Assembly: GCA_009746045.1 (NCBI GenBank)
Contig: RPFO01000392.1
Coordinates: 1,598,464 to 1,662,463, forward strand
Origin: Mesostigma viride
Taxonomy: Eukaryota > Streptophyta > Mesostigmatophyceae > Mesostigmatales > Mesostigmataceae
Direction: 5' to 3'
Length of the DNA: 64,000 nt
Numbering within the stretch: position 1 is the first letter of the stretch; every line of letters begins with the position of its first letter. Position numbers and translations under genes: made by a program. Positions 1 through 11,083 of the stretch are shown here, in pieces. The notes under the pieces are model-generated. The model did no database searches and was not told where the DNA came from. It saw nothing but the letters and a program-made list of their open reading frames with translations.

Positions 1-707
1 CATCGTTTAAAACCACCGGCGTACATTTTTCGCTTGTCGCCTGGCCGATTAGGCAAATTTTTACGAAACGCACGTCGCCATGGCCACCTCCGCACGAGGT
101 GGGCGCATTGTGCACCACAATTTCACGGTCCGGGGGTACCGGCGCGAATTTTTTGGCGCCAAAAAATTCCGATGTGTCCCGTCCCCTTAACCCAGCGGAT
201 GCCGTTCGGGGTGAGGAGGCGATTGGTGTCGTGGAGATGGAGGCACAGGTCGTAAAGCGAAGCGTAGTCCCCGAAGAAGATGCATGTCATAGCATCGGAC
301 GGAGGCATGTTGTCCCAGTCGTAATCATCGACCTGGAAAGGCCGGGGCCGAAAGCGCGGTTCTGAGGGGCGTGAAGACCCTCCTGTTTGTCGGGCGCGTT
401 TAGGGTCAGGCGATGCTGAGGGCGAGGCGTTGAGCCCGGGAGGTTGCTGGGCGACCACCAGTGCACGACTAGTGTCACTGCTGCCTGCCGGACCTGGCGA
501 AGCTGCAGCCTGAGCTGCAGACGGATTTTCATGGCCGAGCGCATCCGCCAAACTGCGTTGCGTCGGGGGGCGTTTGCTCGTCATATATTGTGTTTTAGAT
601 TCGGAAAATTATATCAGCATGTGCGTCTTAGAAAGACGAAGCGATAGTGATATTCACGGCTAAATTCAGTGCTCAAACGTGAAAGTTATGAGCTCCGCCG
701 TCAGCCA
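1..707 (-). pseudogene. LINE ORF1-like remnant, truncated by window start
   Basis: Minus-strand coding remnant; the longest open part is 123-584. It begins with a Pro/Ser/Ala-rich low-complexity leader containing the phrase QPPGL..SPSASP, which is shared with the ORF1 proteins of the two better-preserved elements at 8267-10283 and 16141-18117. The upstream part (585-707) also matches their 5' region: the 'cttagaaagacg' stretch and a 5' end in 'ccgtcagccatgg'. It is therefore a diverged third member of the same non-LTR family in the same orientation. The 3' part lies outside the window. No enzymatic domain is visible. Confidence 0.6.
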
Positions 708-792
708 TGGCTACCTCGTGGCTCGTGGCTCGTAAGGATGGTTGTTGTATGCAGAATGTAAATATTGCAGATGTTACCTAACCCTTTGGATG

Positions 793-955
793 GATTAATT
801 AATTAATTAACAGTTAATAGTCACACGTGACTGCGTCACGTGAGCATAAGTCCTCAGTGGGAGGGGAACATGGGATGGAATGGATGGTGTAAGCTATCTA
901 GGTCCTAGTTACAGGGCCGGTGTGGGCACCGCGGCCCGAATCGCTATGAATGCCA
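793..955. repeat. Inverted copy of 18412-18560
   Basis: A (TTAA)n run, then 'cacgtgactgcgtcacgtgag', then a stretch through 'ggtcctagttacagg' to 'gaatcgctatgaat'. The same sequence recurs in reverse complement at 18412-18560. The CACGTGACTGCGTCACGTG part is itself an inverted repeat. Probably the 3'-terminal region of a LINE present once in each orientation at the edges of the retroelement block. Confidence 0.75.
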
Positions 956-1290
956 TACGCGGTCACACGTGGAGCCCCCACAGGCTTGGGGGTGGTCTCC
1001 TTCATCACTACTTGCCATCTATCCTTGCGCACCATCTGCCTCCATACTACAGAAAAACCAGGAGGCTGCCCGGGTGCCGGTGAGCCGGTCACGTCTAGTG
1101 TAGCACTGCATGTCCATGCCGAGTCTATCACGAAAAGTCCACGGGTGGCGGCCCTGCCGCGCGCGGCCGGGGGCACGCCAGGTGAGGACATATCGCCCAG
1201 GCTGGGCGGGCTTGGTGCCAGCTAGTCTATCTGATGTATCTACCTGATCTGTGCGGGCCAGGTGCCCGGCTAGGCCCAGGCGCCTGTGCC
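898..1290 (-). pseudogene. LINE ORF2 C-terminal remnant
   Basis: On the minus strand the segment around 1180-1290 encodes GHLARTDQVDT..KPAQPGRYVLTW. This aligns with the C-terminal region of other ORF2 remnants in the window (GHLARTNQVDT..QPGRHLLTW near 15.9 kb; QPGRHILTW near 10.5 kb). In non-LTR retrotransposons this part follows the reverse transcriptase domain. Frames are broken and the fragment is not functional. Another short copy lies at about 7350-7445. Confidence 0.6.
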
Positions 1291-1840
1291 TTTGAAGCCC
1301 GCCGGTGCTATAATTCCTATCGTCCACGCAATTTTTCCCCTGCCTCAAACCGCACGTTGCATTTAAATCTGGAGCCCAAAATTCACTGAAAACGTGTGCC
1401 AGCCGGTAGCAAACTGGGCCAAGCTGCCACGAAATGGTGGTACCGCCTGCCGTCCGGCACTTTGAAGCCCGCCGGTGCTATAATTCCTATCGTCCACGCA
1501 TGTTTTCCCCTGCCTCAAACCGCACGTTGCATTTAAATCTGGAGCCCCAAATTCACTGAAAACGTGTGCCAGCCGGTAGCAAACTGGGCCAAGCTGCCAC
1601 GAAATGGTGGTACCGCCTGCCGTCCTGCACTTAGAAGCCCGCCGGTGCTATAATTCCTATCGTCCACGCATGTTTTCCCCTGCCTCAAACCGCACGTTGC
1701 ATTTAAATCTGGAGCCCCAAATTCACTGAAAACGTGTGCCAGCCGGTAGCAAACTGGGCCAAGCTGCCACGAAATTGTGGTACCGCCTGCCGTCCGGCAC
1801 TTTGAAGCCCGCCGGTGCTATAATTCCTATCGTCCACGCA
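1291..1840. repeat. 170-bp tandem satellite, 3.2 copies
   Basis: The word 'gaagcccgccggtgctataa' begins units at 1291, 1461, 1631 and 1801, so the period is exactly 170 bp. Three full units are followed by a 40-bp partial unit. Copies differ by single substitutions and one-base indels. No open frame runs through the array. Confidence 0.9.
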
Positions 1841-1892
1841 TGCCCGAGTAGTCGGATATATATGCTAATGCAATATCATGTGAGCATACGAG

Positions 1893-1985
1893 GATGCCAC
1901 GTGAGATATGCCAGCCTTGGTGTCGCTTCATCAACTTTTTACTGAGGTGAAGCGACACCAAGGCTGGCATATCTCACATGGCATC
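1893..1985. repeat. Long foldback: 38-bp arms, 17-nt loop
   Basis: Left arm 1893-1930 and right arm 1948-1985 are reverse complements over 38 bp with one mismatch; the inner 30 bp pair perfectly. The loop is 1931-1947. The size and geometry would suit a small-RNA precursor hairpin, or a foldback transposon remnant. I see no coding sequence in it. Confidence 0.85.
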
Positions 1986-2462
1986 CACCGGTTCACGTGG
2001 TCAACGCAGGCTGCGTCACCTGCTTATTATGAACGACACCAACCCACACTCAGTGGGGGCAACGCATGTGACCAAATATGGTAGACGAAGTGATTTGCAT
2101 GGGCCGATCGCCAAGCTAGGCGCCCACAACCCAGTTACTAGAGGCCCCAGCCTAGGCTCTACTAGAGGCCCCTTTGTTTTCGCCGTTCTCCCTCCATGCA
2201 AGTCTTCCTACACACAGCCACCGCAGAATTATTAAGTTTAACAAATATTCCAGAAAAGATACGCGCACATACATCATGCAAATAACCGCATGTGAGGCCG
2301 TTTTCTCAATTAATAACTAGACCTACGTCCTACGTCATCCCGGCAGGAAGTAACGCGCGGTGCGGTAGGTATTTCTCCTATATAAACGGAGCCTTTAAGT
2401 TCTTCATCACTAACCATGCATACCGGCTGGCCACACATCAACTTGTGAGATCTATAAAACGT
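1986..2462. other. Intergenic, no gene seen
   Basis: No supported coding sequence. This is the region downstream of the minus-strand gene that ends at 2463. Nothing recognisable apart from ordinary AT-rich sequence. Confidence 0.5.
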
Positions 2463-4720
2463 TCACCGCGCTTGGAAAGAAGGCTCGCGATGCTCATAGA
2501 AAACGGTGGGGTACCGCTGTGCAAACAGCTTTATCCTGGCATCCTCCTCCAACCCCGCGAGAACGCTAAAAAACTGCCGAACATCCTCTGCCTCCCTGCT
2601 GCGATCCTGCACAAGCGAGCTCCAGCTGCCATGAGGCCGCCTGCCATCCGGCACCCCGTCCCCCGCCAGCACATCGTTATGAAGATCAAACACGCGTGGC
2701 GGCCACGTCATCATAGCCATGAGCTCGGCGGCCGCCTGGTGCTGGGGGCTGGCCGACGCACCCGCCAGGGTGCCACCCTGGGCGAGCAGGATCGTCTCGG
2801 CCAATAGCAGCGCGGCTTGGTCCACCGGCACCTCCCCCCTTTGCTTCTTCCTATGGTAATACTTCGTGATGGCGCGGAGGGCCTCGCGATGACCCCGCTC
2901 GCCCGCGCTAGAACTATCCTCCCATCGGCTTGGACCACGCATGCCCTCAAAGGGGCCTCCGTGTACGGCTCCAGAGAAGCTCCCATCCTGGTTGTCGCCA
3001 TCATCGCTCTCTCCACCCGTGTGACTGTCCGTCACGGCGGTACCATCATCTTGCAATAGGCCACGACCCGAGGACCTCATGGGGGCGGGTCCAAAGGGGG
3101 CGGGGGGTCTGAACGCGACCAGCGACGCGTTCAGTGACATGGTCGTGCCCCGAAACACACGCGCAAAGGAGTGCACCGCATGCGGGTCGTCCGCCACCAC
3201 GTGCGCCACCTGGAAGCCGAGCACGGGCACCAGCGCGTCCGCCAGCCGACCGAACCGTGCGGGGAGGGAAGGGTCTGCAGCCTTGGCCTGGCCGCGATCC
3301 TTATCCTGGGGGCCTGCCTTGTCCCTTTGCCTGCGTCGGTCCTTGTGCCCTTCCTTCTCGCCCGGCTCCCTATACAGGCCTCCCTTCTGGCCTTTCGTTC
3401 CGCCCTCTGATCTGCCCGGCTCCACATCGAGGCCGTCCTTTTGGCCTCCCGCCTGGCCCTTGTCCAAATCATCGAGGCCGCCCTTATGGGCTTCCGTGTG
3501 GCCCTCCCAGGACTGGCCTGCCCTCTGGCCCTCCTCCAGAAGCTTCCTTTTGCCTCCCCCCTGGCCCACCACTTGGCCCTCCCCCTCGTTGCCCTCTGTC
3601 CAACCCTCCCCCTCCTTGGCCCCTCCCTGGCCCTCCCCCGCCTTGTCAATCCCCAGCGAGCCCTCCCCCTGAGTCTCTTCACCCCAGCTCTCCCCCTCGT
3701 TTCCCCCCCCCCGCCCTCCCCTTCATGGCCGCCTGCCCCCCCTTCCCTGCCATTGCTCCCACCCTGCCTCTGGTCTCCTGGCTCTCGAAATATGAGAACC
3801 CCGATCGACTCGTTGACAGGTGTCTGATGGGGGCACGTGCCCAGCCCCAGCCAGGTGGCGACGCGGGAGACGTACTCCACCAGCAGCGGCCGAGGGCGCA
3901 GGACGAACGCAGTCGCCTCGCTAAGAATAGCCAGCACACCACGCACGCCGCAGGTGGCTTCCAGGATGGCCTTTGTGCGCGGGGACAGTCCCAGGCCGAC
4001 GCTGAAGACGTGCACGTTTGCATGGCGCGGGTCAAAGGCCTGCGCTTTCGATCGCAGACTGGTGTGCAGATCGAAGGCTTGCGTGCTTGCAGTGTGCGGG
4101 TCGAAGGCTTGCATGCTTGCAGTGTGCTGGGCGGGATGTGGAGAATCCGGCCCCTCTGGAATGACAAATACATCCCGCCGCGTTGGAATAATGCTGGCAT
4201 CCGACCCCTTCGGATGAGACAAAGGGTCTAGTGGGCCAGGGTCCGTCTCTGCAATGCCCAGGTCTGCGGAATGCGACAAGAGGTCTGGAGTGCAGGTGCT
4301 CAACGGCTGGAGGTAGCAGTCATGGAGCCGCTGCGAGGGACAGGTGTCGATGAGAGCCTCCTTGTCCTTTTGCCATGTGAATGTGCTGCCGTGCGCCCTG
4401 CCCCCGGTGGCACCGAACCAAACCGTCACCAGCGTGCAGTCCCGGACGACGGCCTCGATCAGGCAGGCCGCCTCCCCATGCACCCGCGCAAAAAGAGGGC
4501 CGGAAGCTTTCTGGACGCAGGCGCACATCTGGCGGGAACCACAATCGCGAGGAATCTGGTTGGCGATGATGGCATCGTGCCATGTCTGTCTCCCGGGCGC
4601 TCTTCGAGCGGTCCCTTGGGTGAACAGGTCGGCGAGGATGCCGTTGTCGGTCGCGCAATCGGGCGAGGCCCCCGCCGCAAGGGCGAGCAGTGCAAAAACG
4701 ACGAGCCAGGCCGCACACAT
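2463..4720 (-). CDS. Putative secreted Cys-rich protein with Gly/Glu-rich middle; frame change
   Basis: Start chosen at ATG 4718-4720, which opens a clear signal peptide (MCAAWLVVFALLALAAGAS). A Cys-containing ectodomain follows for about 130 residues (motifs DCGSRQMCACV, EAACLIEAVVRDC, DTCPSQRLHDC), then a short region with repeated HTAS.QAFD phrases. Next comes a low-complexity tract and a more ordinary C-terminal part ending at the TGA at 2463-2465 (REALRAITKYYHRKK, then SREAEDVRQFFSVLAGLEEDARIKLF). The N-terminal frame and the C-terminal frame differ. The switch falls at or near a run of about ten C at 3703-3713: 5' of it (in gene sense) the frame is Gly/Glu-rich, and 3' of it the acidic GEG/EGQ-type repeat continues only in the other frame. 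The cause could be a homopolymer sequencing error, a real frameshift or an unrecognised intron. I do not recognise the family. It has no operon-like neighbour; LINE debris lies on both sides. Confidence 0.55.
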
Positions 4721-6420
4721 TCGCTCATTCAACCATACACCCGGAAGCAAAGCCGCTCACAACACCCACAAGGCCAGAATTGCTCCCATGGACGTGGTTT
4801 GGTATGTGGTGATGTCGAGTTGTGTTATTCCCAGCTCGACACCCAGGGATCATATAGCGCAAGAATCGTCGATCCAACACTGTCCCAGCTCAAGATCCTG
4901 CTCCGTTACGGAACGAGAATTCCGGGCAACTCGTTGGCGGTCCCCACGTCTGCACCTAGACTAGTGACGCGCGTGAGGAACGCAGGAGAGACACAGCGAG
5001 TGACATGGGAAAAAACACAGCACGACAACTTCCCGTAGAAACGTCCGAGTACACGTCTGGTGTTCGGGTGCAACGGACTACACCGTCCGCATTAGGCATG
5101 GGTGAAACTGCATGTGGGTAGAGGGCATCTGTGGTAAGGCAGTACGTCATGCCGGGTATACATGGTTGTCTCCCTGATACATATATTTCGGGTCGTCTTT
5201 TCGGGGTTTAATTTCCTTATGTTGCATGCCATTCTTACCTCCATATTTGTCATTCTCAATGAATGCATACATTGCGTTATGCGCACATGTAAATTAAATT
5301 AAATTAAATTATAACATGCCTCCGTTGGGAGATCATGTAGCACATATTCCTTGATGGATGGTGGAGTGGAGAGAGCAGCGTAATCTACCTAACTAACGCT
5401 AATCTATCTAGTTTTAATTCTTGTCTCCTCCGTCTGAACATCGCACAGTGAACGAAGTTTATTCACTGTGCAAGACGTGTTCGCTGTGTTACCCCCACGG
5501 TTACAAATGCTTACGGCCTCAGTCGCACATCTCCGTAGCGCCATGGGAAGGGCAAATATCTCCAGAATCTCCGAATGGCCGGGAACTAGCGTACGATTTT
5601 CACAGATTTTCACTCAAGTTGGTCGCCCGGACTGGAATATTTGCTCGCGTTCAGTGGGCCCTAAATGTGCACACGTTCCGTAGACGGTTGTAGTAGAGTA
5701 GGTGACGTGTACGGCCGGAGACCGGCCACAAACGCCGGAGAGGCACAATATTGGTTAGTACCGGGGGCCCGGGGGCGAAGCCCCCGTTCTTGTATAAATA
5801 ATTAGCTTCTGTAAAATGTTCTAGCTGAAAACCAGGAAACAAACAAAAGAAAATTAATTAATTAACTCCGGGGGCTGAGGACTGGACTAAACAAACAAAC
5901 AAACAAAATTAAATTAATTAACTCCTGTGGGCTCTGGGTATCACTGACCTCCACTAAGTCTAGTCTATGGCCGGCGAAGGGGGGCCGCCGGGCCGGATTG
6001 CCGGCCGAATTGGGGACGGCGTGTACGATATCTACCAGACAAACAAAAGAAATTTATTAATTAAATAAGTACCCATGTGCCTTGAACGGCTGCAGGACAA
6101 ACAAACAAACAAAATGTTTTGATTAAATAATATAGAAGCCGGGACTCTAACTGACTGGCTCCCAACAAACAATCCAGGGTTATGATTCATAATGCAAATA
6201 CGGCAAAAATTGACCCCTAATAACAAACTACTAGTAATGCGGACGGTGTATCTTTCATTAGGTGCACCAATTTTTAGCCAGGCCGGTTTTCATGCACTTG
6301 CGGCCATGCGGGAGAAGGTGCTCCCGGCAAACCGCGCTGCCGGGCTGGCACTGTAATCATTGACTTACCCATTTGATTGTCACTAAAGTAACCCGCTGGC
6401 TCCGCCCAGCCCAAAACAGG
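4721..6420. other. Intergenic with LINE tail remnants
   Basis: No supported gene. A reverse-oriented LINE 3' end lies at about 5285-5365: (AAATT)n followed by 'cctccgttgggagatcatgt', the complement of the 3' end seen at 10810-10870. Several short AT-rich insertions with 'acaaacaaac' runs occur between 5830 and 6120. Confidence 0.5.
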
Positions 6421-6439
6421 GTCCCTTGTTTTGGCAGTA

Positions 6440-6645
6440 CTTCGCCCCGCTGCCCGCTGCCCGCAGCCCGCTGCCCGCTGCCCGCTGCCCGCTGCCCGCT
6501 GCCCGCTGCCCGCTGCCCGCTGCCCCGGCGCTGCCCGCTGCCCGCTGCCCGCTGCCCGCTGCCCGCTGCCCGCTGCCCGCTGCCCGCTGCCCGCTGCCCG
6601 CTGCCCGCTGCCCGCTGCCCGCTGCCCGCTGCCCGCTGCCCGCTG
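6440..6645. repeat. 7-bp GCCCGCT minisatellite
   Basis: Nearly perfect tandem array of a 7-mer (CCCGCTG register) with one interruption near 6525. A shorter, more degenerate array of the same unit lies at 7228-7312, after the same flanking text ('cagggtcccttgttttggcagtacttcgcc' in both, quoted here in parts), so the flank and the array were duplicated together. Open frames through it are an artefact of the repeat. Confidence 0.9.
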
Positions 6646-7349
6646 GAATAGTACGGTGCTCGCTTCGCTCGCGGATTGGTGCGCAGTACGGTGCTCGCTC
6701 GCTTCGCTCGCTCGCTGTGCGCTGCGCGCAGGCCGCTGGCGCGGCCGCTCGTTCGCGCGGATTGGTGGTCAGTCATTCCGGTTCTTTTGGATTGGCGGGG
6801 TACTCCAGAATGCCCTGAATGCTCGGGGATGCTGTGACATTGCGAAATTAGTATATAGGACTAGTGTGACCCTCTGGCTTCGCCCAGCCAAAAAAAGCAC
6901 TTTGGGGCGGTTCAGGGCCTGCCCGCTGCCCGCTCACTGCGTAGTACGTGGTCCTTCACTGCGCTCCGGAGAGGGGAACAGTACGGTGCTCGCTTCGCTC
7001 GCGGCCCCCTAGCTGGATAGTACGGTGCTCGCTTCGCTCGCGGCCCGCTGAACAGAACGGTGCTCGCTCCGCTCGCCGCTCGCTTCACTCGTGAGCGCTT
7101 TCAGCGCAGCTGGCCTCGCTCGCCAGGCGCTTCGCGCGGATTGGTGGCGATCAGTCATTCCGTACTCTAGAGTAACCCGCTCGCTCCGCCCAGCCCAAAA
7201 CAGGGTCCCTTGTTTTGGCAGTACTTCGCCCCGCTGCCCGCTGCATGCCCGCAGCCCGCAGCCCGCTGCCCGCAGCTCGCTGCCCGCTGCCCGCTGCCCA
7301 CTGCCCGCTGGAATAGTACGGTATCCTGCGCTGGTTGTCTCCTTGATCG

Positions 7350-7703
7350 ATATCGCCCAGGCTGGGCGGGCTTGGTGCCAGCTAGTCTATATCTGATGCA
7401 TGTCTACCTGATCTGTGCGGGCCAGGTGCCCGGCTAGGCCCAGGCGCCTGTGCCTAATAATGTGGGAATTAACATAGGGCAAATCAGCGTACAAAGCCTC
7501 ATTACTAATGTGCAAACCAAAGGGGATGTTAAGGGCCTTGAGCAGCATCCTGGCCGGTGACGTTGCCGTTGAGTCGTTGCTCCAGCTCCTGCGTCAGTGT
7601 CCAGCCAGGTCTTGGCGCCGTAGGTCAGGATCGTCAGAATGACGACGACCTTGAAGAATGACTCCTGCGCACAAAATTGCCACAAAAAGGGTGGAGTTGG
7701 CAT
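7350..7703 (-). pseudogene. LINE ORF2 fragments
   Basis: Two adjoining minus-strand scraps. The stretch 7350-7445 repeats the GHLARTDQVDT-type C-terminal segment also seen at about 1180-1290. The stretch to 7703 encodes FKVVVILTILTYGAKTW, the LTYGAETW motif that lies just after the reverse transcriptase domain of many LINEs. Not functional. Confidence 0.65.
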
Positions 7704-8149
7704 GTCGTCCCAGTCTAATTCAAGTCTAACGGGCTATATAGCGCGGCACATACGCCATACTGTAACTAGGACAGTAGGACCTAGATAACTACGTACGGTA
7801 GTAACATTAGTGTGGCGCTCGGCATTCAGTGCCTTGCGACTTAGATCAGCGTGAGATACGCCAAATTTAAGGCATCAATCATAGAAACGACGCCGGCAGC
7901 AAAGCAGAGCAGCACAACAGGACTGCAACAAGGACTCTGCGCTGTCATACCTGGGATTAAGGACATAATACATCTATATCATACTCGTCTTCCATTACAG
8001 TAGAGGACAGCTCGGATGAGGATTACATCCCCATCTAGTGCTTAACGGTTGGGGGATGATGCAGACGATATTTGTTTAAACTTTTGTGTAATTATTTTTC
8101 TAATGAGATTAGCATAGTACTCCGTGGCATGCCTTTGCGCATGACACGC

Positions 8150-8266
8150 AAGTACTTACTTACTTACTTAAGGACATACAACTGGAAGGCCCCCAGCGGC
8201 TTGGCCAGCCAGGGCGGCATGTACCTGGCCTGGCCCCAAGGGCATTCCCAAAAGAGTAGGGAAACA
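8150..8266 (+). pseudogene. 5' half of a LINE ORF2 fragment, split by insertion
   Basis: Encodes the QPGRH..PGLAP..IPK-like C-terminal segment of a LINE ORF2. It continues after the inserted element at 10296. The last 12 bases (8255-8266, 'agtagggaaaca') are repeated at 10284-10295 as the target-site duplication of that insertion. Confidence 0.65.
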
Positions 8267-10283
8267 TTAATTAATTAATTAATTAAACTCGTGCTCCCGT
8301 TGGGGAGTCACGGAGCACCGAAGTGCTTTTAATCCCTGTGTGTGCACTACAGGAGAAAGGGCAGAGACCCCCAGTCTCCTTCATGCCAAAGGCATGCCAC
8401 AGCTGCAATCGGGCGCGGCTAGCTAAAAGGACAGGCTAACGATCCGGCAAACTGTGGGTGCAGTAAGACCCATGTGAGCATATCATAGCAAGGAGCGTGG
8501 GCAAGTAATCTGAACATAGCCAGGGCGTAGCATGGCTGTACTAGAACTAGGCTAAGGCTATGGCTGGTTGTGTACCGTGCGTTGGCGGCACGTGACTACT
8601 AAGGTGTGTTGGCACAGCTAGGCAAACATTCTAGGCATGGCTGCCTTAGCGACAGTGATTCCAATGGTTACAAGCTAGGGCTATTGCTATTCTAGCCCGC
8701 TGGGGGCGTCCACATCTTGTGGTTGATCATCAGGTCCCCGCCCCTCCAGTACACCTTGGGCTTCTGGGGGTCCTGCTTATATGGCGGAGGTATTCCGGCC
8801 ACAGGTCGCGTCGCTGCTGTTGCTGAGCGGGGGTTAGGTCGTCATCCAGCGTCCAGGTGAGGTCGTGCAACCGCTTGCGACGAGAGAGGAACCGCTGCTT
8901 ATCCTCAGGGGAGAGGAAGGTGAGCAGGACTGGTGGGGTGGCCGCCTTGTCCCGTGAGTGGGGAAGGCGGTGGCACCCACGCAGTTCTACCTCACCGACC
9001 AGGCCCATGAGGGTAAGAAGCTGGTTCTTGATCTCGTCAGCAAGGGAGGTTGACGTCTCACCTGGCTTCTGGGGCGGAAGCGACGTAGCACCACTCGGCA
9101 CTCGCGGCGAGCGCGATCGGTGACCTCCCGTTGCTGGGCCTGGCGGTGGTCCTCCAGCTCCTGGAGCTTCGTGGCGATGGCGTCGGTGGTGGAGGCGGTC
9201 GCTGTCCGCAGCAGGTCCGCGTAGGAGAGCGGGAGGTCACCGGCATCCTGCCGGGGTGGCTGGGAGGCAATGGTGGCCGTCTGCTCCGCTAGCTTTGGGA
9301 CCTGTGTGGCCAGGGCCTCGGTGTGGGCGGTGATGGCCTCAAGCTTCTTCATGAGCACGCCGCACTTGCCTTCCACCTGGTTAAGGCGAGAGACAAGTGC
9401 AGCATGCGTTTCCGAAGCCTGCGCCGCGGTGGCCGGTGTGTAGCGCCGTGAACTGTGGTTGTAGCTTGTGGACGACCTTGGTTTCCACGTTGGAGATCCG
9501 GGCCTCGACCGTGTTGAGCGTGGTGTTCAGCGAGGTCATCTTCTCGGCCAGCGGCCAGGTCACGTGCTCCTCCAGCACTGCGCGGATGTCATCCTTGCAG
9601 AGGGAGGAAGCCGATGGGGCTGCCGGCTGTGCGGGGGCTGGGGCGTTGAGTGCGTTCCAAAGTTCTCTGTGGATGTCGCCGAAGCTGCGCTGGTAGTAGC
9701 TGGTCAAGATAAACTGGCGTTGGCGGGATTCGGCACAGGTGTAGAGCCAGGACGTCGCGTCGCGGTAGTCGATAGCCGCCCCCCCTCTCCAGGTCACAAA
9801 GAGCTTCCGCTCCTGTGTGAGGAACTGGAGAACTTCGACGACTTCCTGCGGCGACAGCTGCAGTGCCACTCGAGGAGGGAGAACATTCCGTCGCCGGGCA
9901 AGAATTTGCTCCATTTGTGGCGATCGTGGCATGGTTTCTTGGGCTCAGGCGAGGCGCTTGGCGAGGGTTTGGCGGGTAAGCCTGGCGGCTGAACAATGGC
10001 GAGGGCGAGAGGGTTGGGCTGGGCGCTGGGAAGCTGTGCCAGCTCCTTTTCCAGCCCTCGTTTTGCTTTGGTAGTCGTCATAGCTGGTCACGTGCGTAAC
10101 TTTGTCTATACTGCGTGGCAGCCGTAACCGTTTATACTGGCAAGTGCGTCTTAGAAAGGCGCATCGAATGCAAGTGGTCTGACCGAATTTGGGGCTCAGA
10201 CGCAAAAGATCTGAACTCCGCCGTCAGCCATACCGCCGTCAGCCATTTCCGTGAGCTAACATCAGCCATGCATGGCCTCACCT
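8267..10283 (-). mobile_element. ORF1-only LINE (half-LINE), copy 1
   Basis: Non-LTR element lying on the minus strand. The 5' end near 10242-10283 carries a tandem 15-mer ('atggctgacggcggt'). ORF1 starts at the ATG near 10081. A 3' region of about 430 bp runs to a (TTAA)n tail at 8267-8287. ORF1 resembles L1-type ORF1 proteins: Pro-rich leader, long heptad-rich middle, an RRM-like part (RRECRVVLRRF) and a C-terminal DLTPAQQQQRRDLWPEYL motif. Here ORF1 is broken by several indels. No reverse transcriptase ORF2 lies between ORF1 and the tail. A 12-bp target-site duplication (8255-8266 and 10284-10295) shows that this is a discrete insertion, and the host sequence is another LINE's ORF2. The copy at 16141-18117 has the same structure and close to the same sequence. 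Confidence 0.85.
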
Positions 10284-10857
10284 AGTAGGGAAACATGCCA
10301 CGAACTACATCCAGATGTTGCTGGCCGACCTAGTGGTCCCAGCCCAGTTTGAACACCGCATCCACTCTCTCGTGCTTCGGACGAGATTAGGCAGCGTAGG
10401 ATAGCATTTGTATAGGACACCTTGCCCGCACCAGCCAGGTCGACACCACCCTTGGTCTGGCCGGCCCCCAGCGGCTTGGCCAGCCAGGGCGGCACATTCT
10501 GACCTGGCCTGGCCCCGAGGACATTCCCAAAAGGGTAGGGAAACCTGTCACGAACTACGTTCAGATGTTGCTGGACGACCTAGTGGTCCCAGCCCAGTTT
10601 GAGCACCGCATCCACTCTCTCTCCCGTCTTTGGACTGCCATGCAGGACAAGACGCGGTGGAAGAAGATTGTCAAGGCGCACACGCCCGCCCCTAGCTGTG
10701 GGCAAGCCACCTCCCCCCAAGCGGCGGAGGCGTTTTGATGAGTAGTGTAGTTAGGATTTTCTAGATAGCGCTTAGAGTTAGGATAGTTTGATCACGCGGC
10801 TTCCTCCACCCCATCCATAATGGAATATGTGCTACATGACCTCCCCACGGAGGCATG
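10284..10857 (+). pseudogene. 3' half of LINE ORF2 plus 3' UTR
   Basis: Continues the ORF2 interrupted at 8266. A duplicate stretch follows: 10296-10330 and 10550-10590 both encode TNY.QMLL.DLVVPAQFEHRI. The C-terminus reads QPGRHILTWPGPEDIPKRVGK, then RLWTAMQDKTRWKKIVKAH, and stops near 10740. A 3' end 'ggaatatgtgctacatgac' follows, and then the (TTTAA)n tail. This C-terminal module is shared with 14592-14725. Confidence 0.7.
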
Positions 10858-11083
10858 TTATAATTTAATTTAATTTAATTTAATTTAATTTAATTTAATT
10901 TAATTTAATTTAATTTAATTTAATTTAATTTAATTTAATTTAATTTAATTTAATTTAATTTAATTTAATTTAATTTAATTTAATTTAATTTAATTTAATT
11001 TAATTTAATTTAATTTAATTTAATTTAATTTAATTTAATTTAATTTAATTTAATTTAATTTAATTTAATTTAATTTAATTTAA
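10858..11083. repeat. (TTTAA)n LINE tail, about 225 bp
   Basis: Perfect pentanucleotide array directly after a LINE 3' end ('ggaggcatgttat'). It is interrupted at TTAA 11080-11083 by the piggyBac-like element and resumes at 14390-14591. Confidence 0.9.

Noticed and set aside
3131-4231. Pro-rich plus-strand open frames
   Set aside because: Antisense of the Gly/Glu-rich part of the minus-strand secreted protein gene; no start context or domain.
6357-7012. SGQRAAG and PLPAARC repeat open frames
   Set aside because: Translation of the GCCCGCT minisatellite.
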